A stretch of 64,000 nt of DNA from contig NC_088313.1 of NCBI RefSeq assembly GCF_910592395.1, positions 1,554,501 to 1,618,500 on the forward strand. The letters are read 5' to 3'. Positions 23,941 through 34,959 of this stretch are shown in pieces. The stretch's first letter is position 1. Each line of letters opens with the position of its first letter. The notes under the pieces are model-generated. The model saw only the letters and a program-made list of their open reading frames with translations. It was not told the DNA's origin and did not search any database. Position numbers and translations under genes: made by a program. This DNA comes from Lineus longissimus (lineage: Eukaryota; Nemertea; Pilidiophora; Heteronemertea; Lineidae).

Positions 23941-26274
23941 CACAGCAAGAGTTGTGATGCGGTTTTGTTGAACGAGAATGCGTCATATGACGGCGTCGTC
24001 TATTTCTGAGTCACCAGCACTTAAAATTCTAATATTCAGATTTCAAATATTGCAAAATTGCGGATAATTTGCTGTCATCATATTTGAGATCATTTGTTTT
24101 GAATCTTTCACGAACATGTCATGCGCTAAACAACCAGGCCTACGGCACTTGATTCGACATTTTTGGAAGAAATTGCAAAAACCGATATGTACGAAAAAAA
24201 ATCACAAAACCTAGGAATGTTCTAGTTGCAGCAACATCCATCAATGAATACCTAAACATTCTACATTATCTGTTAAATCGATTGAATAATTGTAATTTCT
24301 CTCACTCTTTTCAGTATAACACTCCGAAATGTGTTTTTGTTACACGTTTTCTGTGCAAATATCACATGCTTTTGAAGTGAACACACGTTGACGCGAACAG
24401 ACGGCGCCTCAGAACGAAAAAGGATTATAAATACCCCTTTTGTTATTATCCAATTAACATGAAGAATTAACAGAGCGATCAATAAAGCTGAATTGCCTAT
24501 GATCTTTCAACAATTTTTCTCACTTAGTATTGTTGTACATTATCGAATATTCAGCAGTTTTTTCCCAAAACTGTTAGAAATAGTGAGAACGAGTCAACTC
24601 ATTTCTCTAATGACAGAAATGATGGAATCCGAATGCGAGCGGGGGAACCATTCTCACTGATCATATCCAGTTTACAATGAAACCCCAGCATTGGGAACAA
24701 CTCCTCGGCAGGCCTGCAGACTATTGCCAGTGTCTGAGAATGACTGACACTCAGCACCAGGCTTGCTGGGTTCAAGTGGCTTTCTGGGATCTCGAATGAC
24801 AGGAAGGAAATTGACTGGTTATAGTATGGGTGCGTTCATCAGCGGACATGCCATGGAGGGGTTTTACTTGGTATTCTCGGTGACGTTAGACAAGGACACG
24901 TAAGACCTCGGAATCTGAAGTAATTTTCTGCGTGGTATAATATTATAGGGCAGGGACGACCTTTTGACTTGCTAATGATACTGGACCACTTGCCTCAAAG
25001 GCAAGATACTGGGAACAGTCGTGAGAACTAAGCAGAATAAAATCACTGTCACGGTAACATTTGGCGAGTATGCCTCCATTCTTTTGAAGTATACCATGGT
25101 TTTCTGTGGTCATTGCACTGAGAATTATGAATCAGCGCATGACACGCGATAAATTTTACAGAAAGTGAAAAACTTCCCGATATTTGGTTACCATAATCTT
25201 GTTGAGAAGACAAGCCACCGATGAAATCTTGTCCCACTGTGAGTCACACAGTTATCTCTTAAATTTACAAGATAGATCATGAACCTTGGGACAAATCCGC
25301 GCTTGTTGCGTAGTCTTATCAAAGGTAAAATGGATCATGTGTCCATCCGTACCGCAGAACGATAACCGACATCGAATGAGTCAAGATATGATACGTCTGG
25401 ACTATCTTTTCGAGGATGTTAGTTACAGTGGTAAGGAAATCGGGTCACTTAGTCGTTCTATAAAGCAGCATTTATAATGTGAGTCAATGCTGGAGCAAAT
25501 AACTCAAACTGAGTGACATCCTGATTATGATCCTGAGATTCTAAGATTACGCAACAAGCAAATAAATCTGGTGACATACAATTTATCACATGACTCGAGC
25601 AGAGTTGACACGGCTGATGCTTCCCTCAAGACAACCCCGGCACCGATTTTCAGCCATTATAATCCCTTGTGACTATTAACATGGTTAATTTTTCATGACA
25701 ACTAGGTCACTGGGACTTGTTTGGCTATGCAACAAGCGTGGCTGACTTGAACTAAAGGATGACATGATTTATGAAACCGCTGACTCAGCGTATAGTAGTT
25801 GTACCACTTTGATCCATCACTTGAGTTCTGTTTGACATCGCCTTTAGAATTCTTCTTTAAAACTATGCAGATTCGTCATTGTTTTGATAGGATGGTTCAA
25901 TGGAACTGTCTTTTGTCGATGCATCAGCTCTGAGGCTTCAAAGTTTGATGGAAAGATTATCCATGAAATAATTCAAAGCTCATCTCTGACTAAGACAGTA
26001 TGGACAGCTTATGGTGTTTTTGGTCTCAAATGTTTGCTTTTGGTAGAAAACGAAGACATTTCGATGTTCTCTTTCTGAAATGCGCACATGGTTACATGTC
26101 GCCTCCTCCACATTGTAGATACTCCTCTCACGTAGCTTGATATACCTAGGAACGGGCCCGAGCAGCCCTGTGATCACCTGCAACCTTTCAAATCTTGACG
26201 ATTGGGCGATCAAAAATTTCAAGACGATTATCTTAGATCAAACGAAGGTCCACATGTAAGATCGCGCTTACAGT
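23941..26274. other. Gene-free stretch, nothing recognised
   Basis: Frames are 80 codons or shorter, without family resemblance. No repeats with definable ends were found. Confidence 0.35.
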
Positions 26275-26346
26275 ATGATTAGTCAGAAATGCTCGTGGCA
26301 TTGGCCTGCGAAGCCAACACTCCAGGTTCGAATCCTGCTTCGGTCG
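26275..26346 (+). other. tRNA-like sequence, probably a dead tRNA or SINE head
   Basis: A perfect 5-bp anticodon stem (ttggc/gccaa) closes a 7-nt loop ctgcgaa (anticodon position GCG), followed by a B box ggttcgaatcc at about 26334 and a tttttt run at about 26355. The 3' acceptor-like cggtcgc finds no partner on the 5' side and the D arm is poor, so a working tRNA is unlikely. A GCG anticodon would also be unusual for a eukaryotic Arg tRNA. Best read as a tRNA pseudogene or truncated SINE head. Confidence 0.5.
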
Positions 26347-26495
26347 CATTCTAATTTTTTCCTTGATTGGCCTTTTAATTTTTGTCTGAATATATTTGTT
26401 AATTTATCATAAAGAGCCGACTTTCACTTCAAACTAACTGACACATCTGACGATATCATTAATTTTCCATATCTAGGAGTGAAATAAACATACAT

Positions 26496-26664
26496 CCGGT
26501 GTAAAAGTAAAAGTGTCCCCCCTGGAAAAAGTGTCCGCCCTATTGTATTCTGCAATGTGGTTCTATTGAGACCCTGACAGTCAATAGCTCAGAGATTGAA
26601 GCGCATAATAGAATCCTTTGTTCCCGGACATTTTATCCTAGGACATTTTAAATTTCTACACCGG
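26496..26664. mobile_element. CCGG-ended MITE, copy 2
   Basis: This 169-bp copy has ends CCGGTGTAAAAGT and its inverse. It differs from the copy at 4869 by a few substitutions and 1-bp indels. Close similarity over the full length suggests fairly recent mobility. It has no coding capacity of its own. Confidence 0.82.
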
Positions 26665-27343
26665 CGCTCAAACATGGCTAATCGACCTTCCAATACGTCC
26701 AAACCGCCCGAACGTGTGACACAAATTGACATCTGGATTCTTAAGGCGATACTCGATCCACTTGTGAATGTTCCCACTAATCAATAAAGGTCGTCTGACA
26801 CGGATTAATTGGTCGTAAGTAACTGTCTTCATTGATCCAGGGATAGGAGGTCTACATCTGCAGACAGTGACTCATGGATAGTTTCAGACGATAGATAGTT
26901 TAAATCGGGCCAGACATCAAACTCTCTTATGATGTTGTTTTCTCAACTGACGCAACTTATACCGAGCTATTACGTGAAACAGCCATTTCGCTTATGGAAA
27001 TGATTTTCCCATCACACACCTTACAGAGGGACCTGGGCGTGCAAATTATAGGGCGAAAAGTCTTAAACCGTGTCATTTAAGCCGAGATCGTCAACTAGAA
27101 TAATCGATCTTTCCTCTCGTGATCCTTGTTGCGTTTTTTATGAATCGAGAAATTTACTAAGATCACTGTTTTGAAGAGACGATGGAATGACGCTTATTGC
27201 AGCTGACTAAACAATATCAGACTGGATGTCTATCTTAACTATAAAGTTTTAGATCTGCATCATCTAAGTTCAAGTTGTTGAAATCCACAGCCATGCCTTT
27301 TCTCTGTTTTCTTTGATGGTGATCGGTTACTCCATATCACAGT
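26665..27343. other. Gene-free stretch, nothing recognised
   Basis: Lies between a MITE and a fold-back element. No gene or repeat was recognised. Confidence 0.35.
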
Positions 27344-27760
27344 AGGAGGCTTTTTCCGACATCTTGACGGTTTCTCTATCCATTTGCTGATTATCCGACT
27401 CAAGTCCGACATCGGGCGACTTTTCCCTGAAAGGTCGGATTTCTAGGAAACCTGTCAAAAATACTAGGGCTTCCCAAAATAGGGGATTAAAGATCAAAGG
27501 ACTTTGTTGAATGTTGAACGTTGACTGAGGTGACCTAATTGAGGGAACTAATTAGTATTCACACTTAGGGTCACTTCGAGTGTTTGGCTCATACCTCAAC
27601 CCCACTCAACATAGGCCTTTGATCTTTATTGCCCTATTTTGGCAAGCCCTGGTATTTTTCACGAGTTTTCTAGAAATCCGACCTTTCAGGGAAAAGTCTG
27701 ACAATGTCGGACTTTTGTCGGATAAATGAAGACAAGTTAGAGAAACCGTTAAGAAGCCTC
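27344..27760. mobile_element. Large fold-back element with about 150-bp inverted arms
   Basis: The left arm (about 27344-27500) and right arm (about 27616-27760) are inverse copies. Shared blocks include cggtttctct, gtccgacat, ttttccctgaaaggtcgga, gggctt.ccaaaatagggg and aaagatcaaagg. The loop is about 115 bp. Arms differ by scattered substitutions, so the element is not brand new. The outer boundaries fade, and no clean target duplication was found. It has no transposase and is consistent with a long-TIR MITE. Confidence 0.75.
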
Positions 27761-28889
27761 ATTTCTCATCACGATTACCTTTCTGGCAATTGTTTTCAGT
27801 TTTTCTACAAAAATGGTAGACTCTGATGCAGAGACATAAGTATTTACATTAGCCAACAGCGTATTATAAAGTTTACCGCCGCGACACCTTCGGGCTTATC
27901 GGATGACAGTCGGATAAACGACGTGTTCTCGTTATTGGTGACGATAACTTGAAGGTGTATTGACATGCAGAGTTAGACAGTCGTTGCTTCAGGGATGTTT
28001 GTCTTTGGGTTCAGTAGATTCAACAGCGTCATTCTGACATGGCTGAAGGTCGTTTCCATGTGCCAGGTATGAGGATAGATAAGTCGGCACAGGCTAAGAC
28101 AATGTTTAGTTGGCATTCGCCTAAGGGTCTGCTTTTCCGCCTACCGGGAGGAGCCGGCTTAGCTGAATATAACAAATAACAATATTGATGGTATTTACAC
28201 AGACTGGTTAGGATGAAAAATGGCTACAGGGATGACAATATATCGTCTAACTACTTGCAGACAGCAATATTTTTCTGGTTATTATCTTCACAACAGATGT
28301 GCATTGTGATAGCATTGTTTCAGTGCTAGTGTATGGATACACATTATGCATGTACAATATATCTTAGAGCTATAATCCGCCTATTTGTTAAGATCAGACA
28401 GCAGCGAATGGATTCTCACTAGGATTCTCGCTTTGATACTACACCAGACTCTGGATCATGAGGGAAAGTCATGAAACACTTTTGGGTCCATCGTCTAAGC
28501 CCGTTTTCTCTGTCTTCGGTATGGCCCATCGAGCTCAAAGTTTTGTAACATTCACAAGGTGACTTTCTGCCCAAGTCCATTTTGCGTTCCCCATAGCTTG
28601 GTATGAATTTCATTCATTGCTATAGGAACTCCGGAATAGGCAAGCCAATCATGCAATACAGTTTATATGTTCAAACCAAATCAGTATAATTATCTCCCAA
28701 GATGGCGGAAGCAGCTTGTCTTCGGATGCGCTCTGGAGACGGGGAATCAGCCCAATTATAGAAAGATGAATAGTCTGCTGGATATCAATGTCTGGCTGAG
28801 ATGCTGAACGAATCAAAGTAACTCTTGGGTAATATAATGACCTGTCTTATGTTCGAACATGTTGGAGTTGGAACACTATACCATATTTT
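27761..28889. other. Left flank of the GPCR array
   Basis: No gene was recognised. The last part (about 28770-28890: atcaatgtctggctgagatg and following) recurs at about 49248-49420 on the other side of the array. A looser match (atcagcccaatta.gaaag) also occurs near 50220. These shared flanks show the duplicated domain extends beyond the receptor units. Confidence 0.55.
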
Positions 28890-29117
28890 GTGGTTAGATA
28901 TATGTGGCACGGATTTGTATCATCCATTACATGTACATGTAGCAAGGCCCAATCGCTCTAGCCAAATCATTAGCGTTGTGTGTTGCGGTCGGGTATGAGA
29001 AGTTCCTATGAGAATTGCCGATTTGCCTGAGTTGGGTATACAACCGCATGTATGCATCCATATGTTAAGAAAGGGAGGGTAGGAGAAGCTTGTCCATAAA
29101 CATACCATGATGGTCGT

Positions 29118-30151
29118 CTATTTTGAACCAAATAGCTTCGCGAGGCAGTGACGAAACCTCCTGTTTGAGATGAAATAGGCTACAAAATTTGCCCCTGAGT
29201 CAAAAACTATTAAAAGTAACCCAGTTTTTCTGCTGTAATTAGAAAATGGATCGTCAGCAGAGAACACGACACCGGCCAGAGTCGCAAGTTGGTCGACATT
29301 TTTCGGGGTCTCGCAAATAGTAAACAGGAGCCCAACGGAAAGGACCATAAGTAGAGCCTGTGTTTGATCTTGGTCAGTCTTTTTCATACCAGATCCCTCC
29401 ATCATCATTGCCCGTTTTCTAGCGGCCAGTTTCATAACGATGAGCAAGGCGATGTTTAATGTACAGATGAGGAACAGCGGACCCAACGACACCAAACTGA
29501 TGTAGGTTATAGTCCCCTCGGAAGGAAAGCCCAGTACGGCGGATATAGACCATCTTCGAAGCGGCCACTGCATGGGCTCCAACGTTCGCCTATTCTGAGC
29601 CCCAAAGCCCAGAACTTTGGTAAATTACAAAGAATAGAAAGCACTCCTATAAAAACTACCGCTTTCCCCAAATTTCTGTTGGTGCAGTGGGATTTAGACC
29701 AAAGCGGAAAAAGTATGTTGAGGAACCTCTCAAACGTTAGCAAAATAACCAGCCAGTTTCTTGTTTGAAGCGTCATTAAATAAAACGGTAGCGAAGAGAA
29801 GAATATTATTACGCCTATATTTGAGTCTGCTTCACTAAATATGACATCTGGAGTAGCAATATAAACCGTCAAGTGGCGGATGAAGAAGTAAATGAGGCAC
29901 ACAACGAGAAAGCAAATGTCATTTCCAGCGATTATGCGCAGTAGAAAGATGGTTGTAGACTGTGAGTTACTGCGCATCTCTCGCATGCGCAGTACGACGA
30001 GATTGAGGATATTCAAAGCTATCCCGATGATAGCGATTGGTGTTATTCCGCAAGTGTACAAGAAGAACACGTCAGCATAGACCTTTCTGTACTGACATCC
30101 TTGTGGCATCTTTGAGGTCGGCTCCATTTCAAAATGGTCTGTACTTGCCAT
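29118..30151 (-). pseudogene. Array GPCR copy 1, frameshifted
   Basis: The ATG (30149-30151) opens a normal N terminus, TM1-TM4 and ECL2 as far as GLYPPYW. Between about 29515 and 29529 the sequence has 12 nt where intact copies have 10 (ctcggaaggaaa against e.g. ctgaagggaa). The frame then runs to a stop at 29507-29509. The TM5-TM7 half remains open in the shifted frame down to 29118. There is also an in-frame 6-nt insertion adding Gln-Ser in ICL1 (SNSQSTT). Without correction only a four-helix product could be made, so this is scored as a pseudogene, although a sequencing or assembly slip is possible. The downstream half is otherwise free of stops, so the lesion is young. Confidence 0.88.
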
Positions 30152-30820
30152 TTTGACTGCAAGCCCATGAAGTTTACTCGCCACAGGTTTTCAAAATGTA
30201 TTGCTTTGCTACAGATGCCAAACCTGCATTCTGGGTATACACTTTTTCCTTTTTCGACCACTTCCAAGATTTGGTTGTTCCTTGGGACCTGCAACCCTTG
30301 GGCAATCCTTCACATACTCCTGTAATGCCTGTTGAAAATGACATCAAAACCAGAACGCTCTTAGTTGTTCGTTATCTCCCGTTCAAATAATCATAACGAC
30401 AGCACGACGTATACAGCAATATCTAACATGAAAACTATATGTGTCATTGCTGGTCTGTTGATAATTGGCAACAAAAAACCAACTACATCAAAGCAGTAAG
30501 GTAACTCGATCAGTGTTGACTGAGGCAGGGTTCAAATTTCGCGTTATATTTCATCTGCACGTTCTTGTAAAAACTGACATTGTAAAAACCACAATATTAT
30601 TATCAATGCAATATACATATGTGGCACGGATTTGTATCATCCATTACATGTACATGTAGCAAGGCCCAATCCCTCTAGCCTAATGATTAGCGTTGTGTGT
30701 TGCGGTCGGGTATTAGAAGTTCCTATGAGAACTGCAGATTTGGCTGAGTTGGGTATACAACCGCATGTATGCATCCATATGTTAAGAAAGGGAGGGTAGG
30801 AGAAGCTTGTTGATGGTCGT
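30152..30820. other. Unoccupied array spacer (reference form)
   Basis: This spacer, between copy 2's stop and copy 1's start, has no transposon. It therefore preserves the pre-insertion sites: gatttggct (about 30737) for the 950-bp element at 32445, atccattac (about 30638) for those at 38912 and 45487, and atattatta (about 30594) for the 539-bp elements. It would contain copy 1's promoter and copy 2's 3' UTR. Confidence 0.8.
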
Positions 30821-31846
30821 CTATTTTGAACCAATTAGCTTCGCGAGGCAGTGACGAAACCTCCTGTTTGAGATGAAATAGGCTACAAAATTTGCCCCTG
30901 AGTCAAAAACTACTAAAAGTAACCCAGCTTTTCTGCTATAGTTATAAAATGGATCGTCAGTTGAGAACACGATACCAGCCAGATTTGCAAGCTTGTTGAG
31001 AGTTGTTGGGGTCTCGCAAATAGTAAACAGGAGCCCAACGGAAAGGACCATAAGTATAGCCTGTGTTTGATCTTGGTCAGTCTTTTTCATACCAGATCCC
31101 TCCATCATCATTGCCCGTTTTCTAGCGGCCAGTTTCATAACGATGAGCAAGGCAATGTTTAATGTATAGATGAGGAACAGCGGACCCAACGACACGAAAC
31201 TGATGTAGGTTATCATCCCCTGAAGGCGAGCCCAGTACGGCGGATATAGACCATCTTCGAAGCGACCACTGCATGGGCTCCAACGTACGCCTCTTCTGAG
31301 CCCAAAAGCCCAGAACTTTGGTAAATGACAAAGAATAGAAAGCACTCCTATTAAAACGACCGCTTTCCCACAATTTCTGTTGGTGCAGTGAGATTTAGAC
31401 CAAAGCGGAAAAAGTATGTTGAGGAACCTCTCAAACGTTAGCAAAATAACCAGCCAGTTTCGTGTCTGAAGCGTCATTGAATAAAACGGTAGCGAAGAGA
31501 AGAATATCCGTACGCCTATATTTGAGTTTGCTTCACCAAATATGACATCTGGAGTGGCAATATAAACCGTCAAGTGGCGGATGAAGAAGAACACGAGGCA
31601 CAGAGCGAGAAAGCAAAGGTCATTTCCGGCGATTAAGCGCAGTAGAAAGATGGTTGTAGAGTTACTGCGCATCTCTCGCATGCGCAGTACGACGAGATTG
31701 AGGATATTCAAAGCTATCCCGATGATAGCGATTGGTGTTATTCCGCAAGTGTACAAGAAGAACACGTCAGCATAGACCTTTCTGTACGGACATCCTGGTG
31801 GCATCTTTGAGGTCGACTCCATTTCAAAATGGTCTGTACCTGCCAT
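30821..31846 (-). CDS. Array GPCR copy 2, class A peptide-type receptor
   Basis: This is an open 341-codon single-exon receptor. The chosen ATG (31844-31846) is the first after an in-frame TGA about 14 codons upstream and has a good Kozak context (aaaATGg); a longer frame would have to start at GTG. Helices lie at about residues 28-54 (N47), 64-90 (D76), 110-138, 159-181, 212-238 (P222), 261-285 and 307-324. Motifs seen are ERF at 139-141, CETP at 277-280 in place of CWxP, and N-F-V-A-Y at 319-323 for NPxxY. Position 3.25 is Phe115, so the usual TM3-ECL2 disulfide cannot form although C192 is kept; C19 in the N terminus is a possible partner. Specific residues include GEANSNIGVR in ECL1, RLQGM in ECL2 and STDDPFYNYS in ECL3. 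Only four residues differ from copy 3. Confidence 0.93.
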   Translation of the reverse strand: MAGTDHFEMESTSKMPPGCPYRKVYADVFFLYTCGITPIAIIGIALNILNLVVLRMREMRSNSTTIFLLRLIAGNDLCFLALCLVFFFIRHLTVYIATPDVIFGEANSNIGVRIFFSSLPFYSMTLQTRNWLVILLTFERFLNILFPLWSKSHCTNRNCGKAVVLIGVLSILCHLPKFWAFGLRRGVRWSPCSGRFEDGLYPPYWARLQGMITYISFVSLGPLFLIYTLNIALLIVMKLAARKRAMMMEGSGMKKTDQDQTQAILMVLSVGLLFTICETPTTLNKLANLAGIVFSTDDPFYNYSRKAGLLLVVFDSGANFVAYFISNRRFRHCLAKLIGSK

Positions 31847-32444
31847 TTTGATTGCAAGCCCATGAAATTTTCTCGCCACAAGTTTTCAAAATGTATTGCT
31901 TTGCTTTGCTTTAGATGCCAAACCTGCATTCTGGGTATACCCTTTTTCGACCAATTAACCAAGATTTAGTTGTTCCTTGGGAACGACCTTCAACCCTTGG
32001 GCAATCCTTCAAGTACTCCTGTATTGTTTGCTGAAAACAACATCAAAATCAGAACGCTCTTAGTTGTTCGTTATCTCCCGTTCCAATAATCATAACGACA
32101 GCACGACTTATACAGCAATATCTAACATGAAAACTATATGTGTCATTGCTGGTCTGTTGATAATTGGCAACAAAAAACCAACTACATCAACGCAGTAAGG
32201 TATCTCGATCAGTGTTGACTGAGGCTGGGTTCAAGTTTCGCGTTATATTTCATCTGCACGTTCTTGTAAAAACTGACATTGTAAAAACCACAATATTATT
32301 ATCAATGCAATATACATATGTGGCACGGATTTGTATCATCCATTACATGTACATGTAGCAAGGCCCAATCCCTCTAGCCTAATGATTAGCGTTGTGTGTT
32401 GCGGTCGGGTATTAGAAGTTCCTATGAGAACTGCAGATTTGGCT

Positions 32445-33397
32445 CAAGGAGGATACCGCGGTGACGTCACGGCTTTTCCAAGATGGCGCTGCATATTGTA
32501 AACAAACTCGATCCACGGCCAAGGGAAAATTAAGTCATCAAAAAAGTTAGATTTTTCGCATCAAATCAGAGTTATTAGTACTTTTCTGCTATGAAATAAG
32601 TCTTCAGACAATAAGCTATCATTTGAATAATGAAAAGTGCTGTTTTGATGGGGAAAAATAGGGTTTTTAAAACCAAATAGCCGGCACCGATCTTCCAAAA
32701 TTAGCGATGGTTTCAAAACAGTCTCCCAGATATGGGGCAATCTCTTCATTATCATAATGGGATTTGGAGGCATGTTTACAGATTTTACAAGTTCGAGACC
32801 TGTTATACCTAAAACTCGCATAGATCCCCATAGATCCCCTCTATTTGTCGAGTTAGCGCCCCTGTAAGATCATGCATTTTCGGACACTAGAACGAAATCT
32901 TCCTGCGGATATCGCGGTTTCGGTGATGATTTAAGGAGAAATTGACTGTTCTTAGAGTTGTATGGGACAGAAATGAGTTCATACTTCATGAATACATGAA
33001 TATATTATGATATGGGCGGGCTTCTAAGTCAAAACAATAACAAACTCAACTGCATCTCTACCGTGTATCGCGTAGTGCATTGCCTAGTGTATTTCGTAGT
33101 GTATTTTAGCGGAGACATTATTTCCCATTATTTCCGCACTTTGGCCACGCCAAACGTCTTTTTTATTCGTGGAAGTTAATCTGCTCTGTAAATTTTATTC
33201 TACACAGAAAGAATCCATACTCAGTATTGCAATATTTCATGTCTATTGGTGTTTTTGTGTACAGGAGCGCACCGGACAGTGAGACGTGGAGATATGTTCA
33301 GTGCTGGTGCTGTCAGTAGACTGAATCTGATTGGCCATAGCGATCACTAATATGGGTCGGGATCACGTGATGTGACGTCACCGCGGTATCCTCCTTG
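32445..33397. mobile_element. 950-bp Mutator-like non-autonomous transposon, copy A
   Basis: The element is 953 bp with a perfect 26-bp terminal inverted repeat starting CAAGGAGGATACCGCGGTGA. It is flanked by the 9-bp direct repeat GATTTGGCT (32436-32444 and 33398-33406). The same spacer position in the neighbouring unit (about 30737) has a single uninterrupted GATTTGGCT, which proves insertion. A 9-bp duplication and long TIRs point to the Mutator/MULE group. There is no transposase. A 10-bp duplication near 33123 breaks the small frame seen in copies B and C. It sits between receptor copies 2 and 3. Confidence 0.92.
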
Positions 33398-33481
33398 GAT
33401 TTGGCTGAGTTGGGTATACAACCGCATGTATGCATCCATATGTTAAGAAAGGGAGGGTAGGAGAAGCTTGTTGATGGTCGT

Positions 33482-34507
33482 CTATTTTGAACCAATTAGC
33501 TTCGCGAGGCAGTGACGAAACCTCCTGTTTGAGATGAAATAGGCTACAAAATTTGCCCCTGAGTCAAAAACTACTAAAAGTAACCCAGCTTTTCTGCTAT
33601 AGTTATAAAATGGATCGTCAGTTGAGAACACGATACCAGCCAGATTTGCAAACTTGTTGAGAGTTGTTGGGGTCTCGCAAATAGTAAACAGCAGCCCAAC
33701 GGAAAGGACCATAAGTATAGCCTGTGTTTGATCTTGGTCAGTCTTTTTCAAACCAGATCCCTCCATCATCATTGCCCGTTTTCTAGCGGCCAGTTTCATA
33801 ACGATGAGCAAGGCAATGTTTAATGTATAGATGAGGAACAGCGGACCCAACGACACGAAACTGATGTAGGTTATCATCCCCTGAAGGCGAGCCCAGTACG
33901 GCGGATATAGACCATCTTCGAAGCGACCACTGCATGGGCTCCAACGTACGCCTCTTCTGAGCCCAAAAGCCCAGAACTTTGGTAAATGACAAAGAATAGA
34001 AAGCACTCCTATTAAAACGACCGCTTTCCCACAATTTCTGTTGGTGCAGTGAGATTTAGACCAAAGCGGAAAAAGTATGTTGAGGAACCTCTCAAACGTT
34101 AGCAAAATAACCAGCCAGTTTCGTGTCTGAAGCGTCATTGAATAAAACGGTAGCGAAGAGAAGAATATCCGTACGCCTATATTTGAGTTTGCTTCACCAA
34201 ATATGACATCTGGAGTGGCAATATAAACCGTCAAGTGGCGGATGAAGAAGAACACGAGGCACAGAGCGAGAAAGCAAAGGTCATTTCCGGCGATTATGCG
34301 CAGTAGAAAGATGGTTGTAGAGTTACTGCGCATCTCTCGCATGCGCAGTACGACGAGATTGAGGATATTCAAAGCTATCCCGATGATAGCGATTGATGTT
34401 ATTCCGCAAGTGTACAAGAAGAACACGTCAGCATAGACCTTTCTGTACGGACATCCTGGTGGCATCTTTGAGGTCGACTCCATTTCAAAATGGTCTGTAC
34501 CTGCCAT
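33482..34507 (-). CDS. Array GPCR copy 3, class A peptide-type receptor
   Basis: 341 codons, ATG at 34505-34507. It is almost identical to copy 2; the four differences are P38S in TM1, L71I in TM2, M253L in ICL3 and L286F at the TM6/ECL3 edge. It shares with copy 2 the unique block HLPKFWAFGLRRG at the TM4/ECL2 edge and LNK after TM6. Near identity extends into the flanks, so copies 2 and 3 are the product of a recent duplication or conversion. The 950-bp element lies on the 3' side and the 539-bp element on the 5' side. Intact and presumably functional. Confidence 0.93.
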   Translation of the reverse strand: MAGTDHFEMESTSKMPPGCPYRKVYADVFFLYTCGITSIAIIGIALNILNLVVLRMREMRSNSTTIFLLRIIAGNDLCFLALCLVFFFIRHLTVYIATPDVIFGEANSNIGVRIFFSSLPFYSMTLQTRNWLVILLTFERFLNILFPLWSKSHCTNRNCGKAVVLIGVLSILCHLPKFWAFGLRRGVRWSPCSGRFEDGLYPPYWARLQGMITYISFVSLGPLFLIYTLNIALLIVMKLAARKRAMMMEGSGLKKTDQDQTQAILMVLSVGLLFTICETPTTLNKFANLAGIVFSTDDPFYNYSRKAGLLLVVFDSGANFVAYFISNRRFRHCLAKLIGSK

Positions 34508-34959
34508 TTTGATTACGAGCCCATGAAGTTTTCTCGCCACAAGTTTTCAAAATGTATTGTTTTGCTATAGATGCCAAACCTGCATTCTGGATACCCTTTT
34601 TCGACCAATAAACCAAGATTTAGTTGTTCCTTGGGAACGACCTGCAACCCGCCTTTGGCAATCCTTCAAGTACTCCTGTATTGTTTGCTGAAAACAACAT
34701 CAAAATCAGAACGCTCTTAGTTGTTCGTTATCTCCCGTTCCAATAATCATAACGACAGCACGACTTATACAGCAATATCTAACATGAAAACTATATGTGT
34801 CATTGCTGGTCTGTTGATAATTGGCAACAAAAAACCAACTACATCAAAGCAGTAAGGTAACTCGATCAGTGTTGACTGAGGCTAGGTTCAAGTTTCGCGT
34901 TATATTTCATCTGCACGTTTTTGTAAGAAACTGACATTGTAAAGACCACAATATTATTA

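Noticed and set aside
23260-24009. 249-codon plus frame and 195-233-codon minus frames over the 15-bp repeat
   Set aside because: The repeat period is a multiple of 3, so all frames stay open automatically; flanking residues show no domain. Recorded as a repeat with a finding instead.
4971-26787. Matching frames starting MKRIIE at 4971 and 26596
   Set aside because: They fall largely within two copies of the CCGG-ended MITE and diverge once outside it.
30821-31879. Longer 352-codon version of the array receptors starting 11 codons upstream
   Set aside because: The upstream codon is GTG, not ATG, and an in-frame TGA lies just before it. The first in-frame ATG has a good Kozak context and was chosen for all copies.
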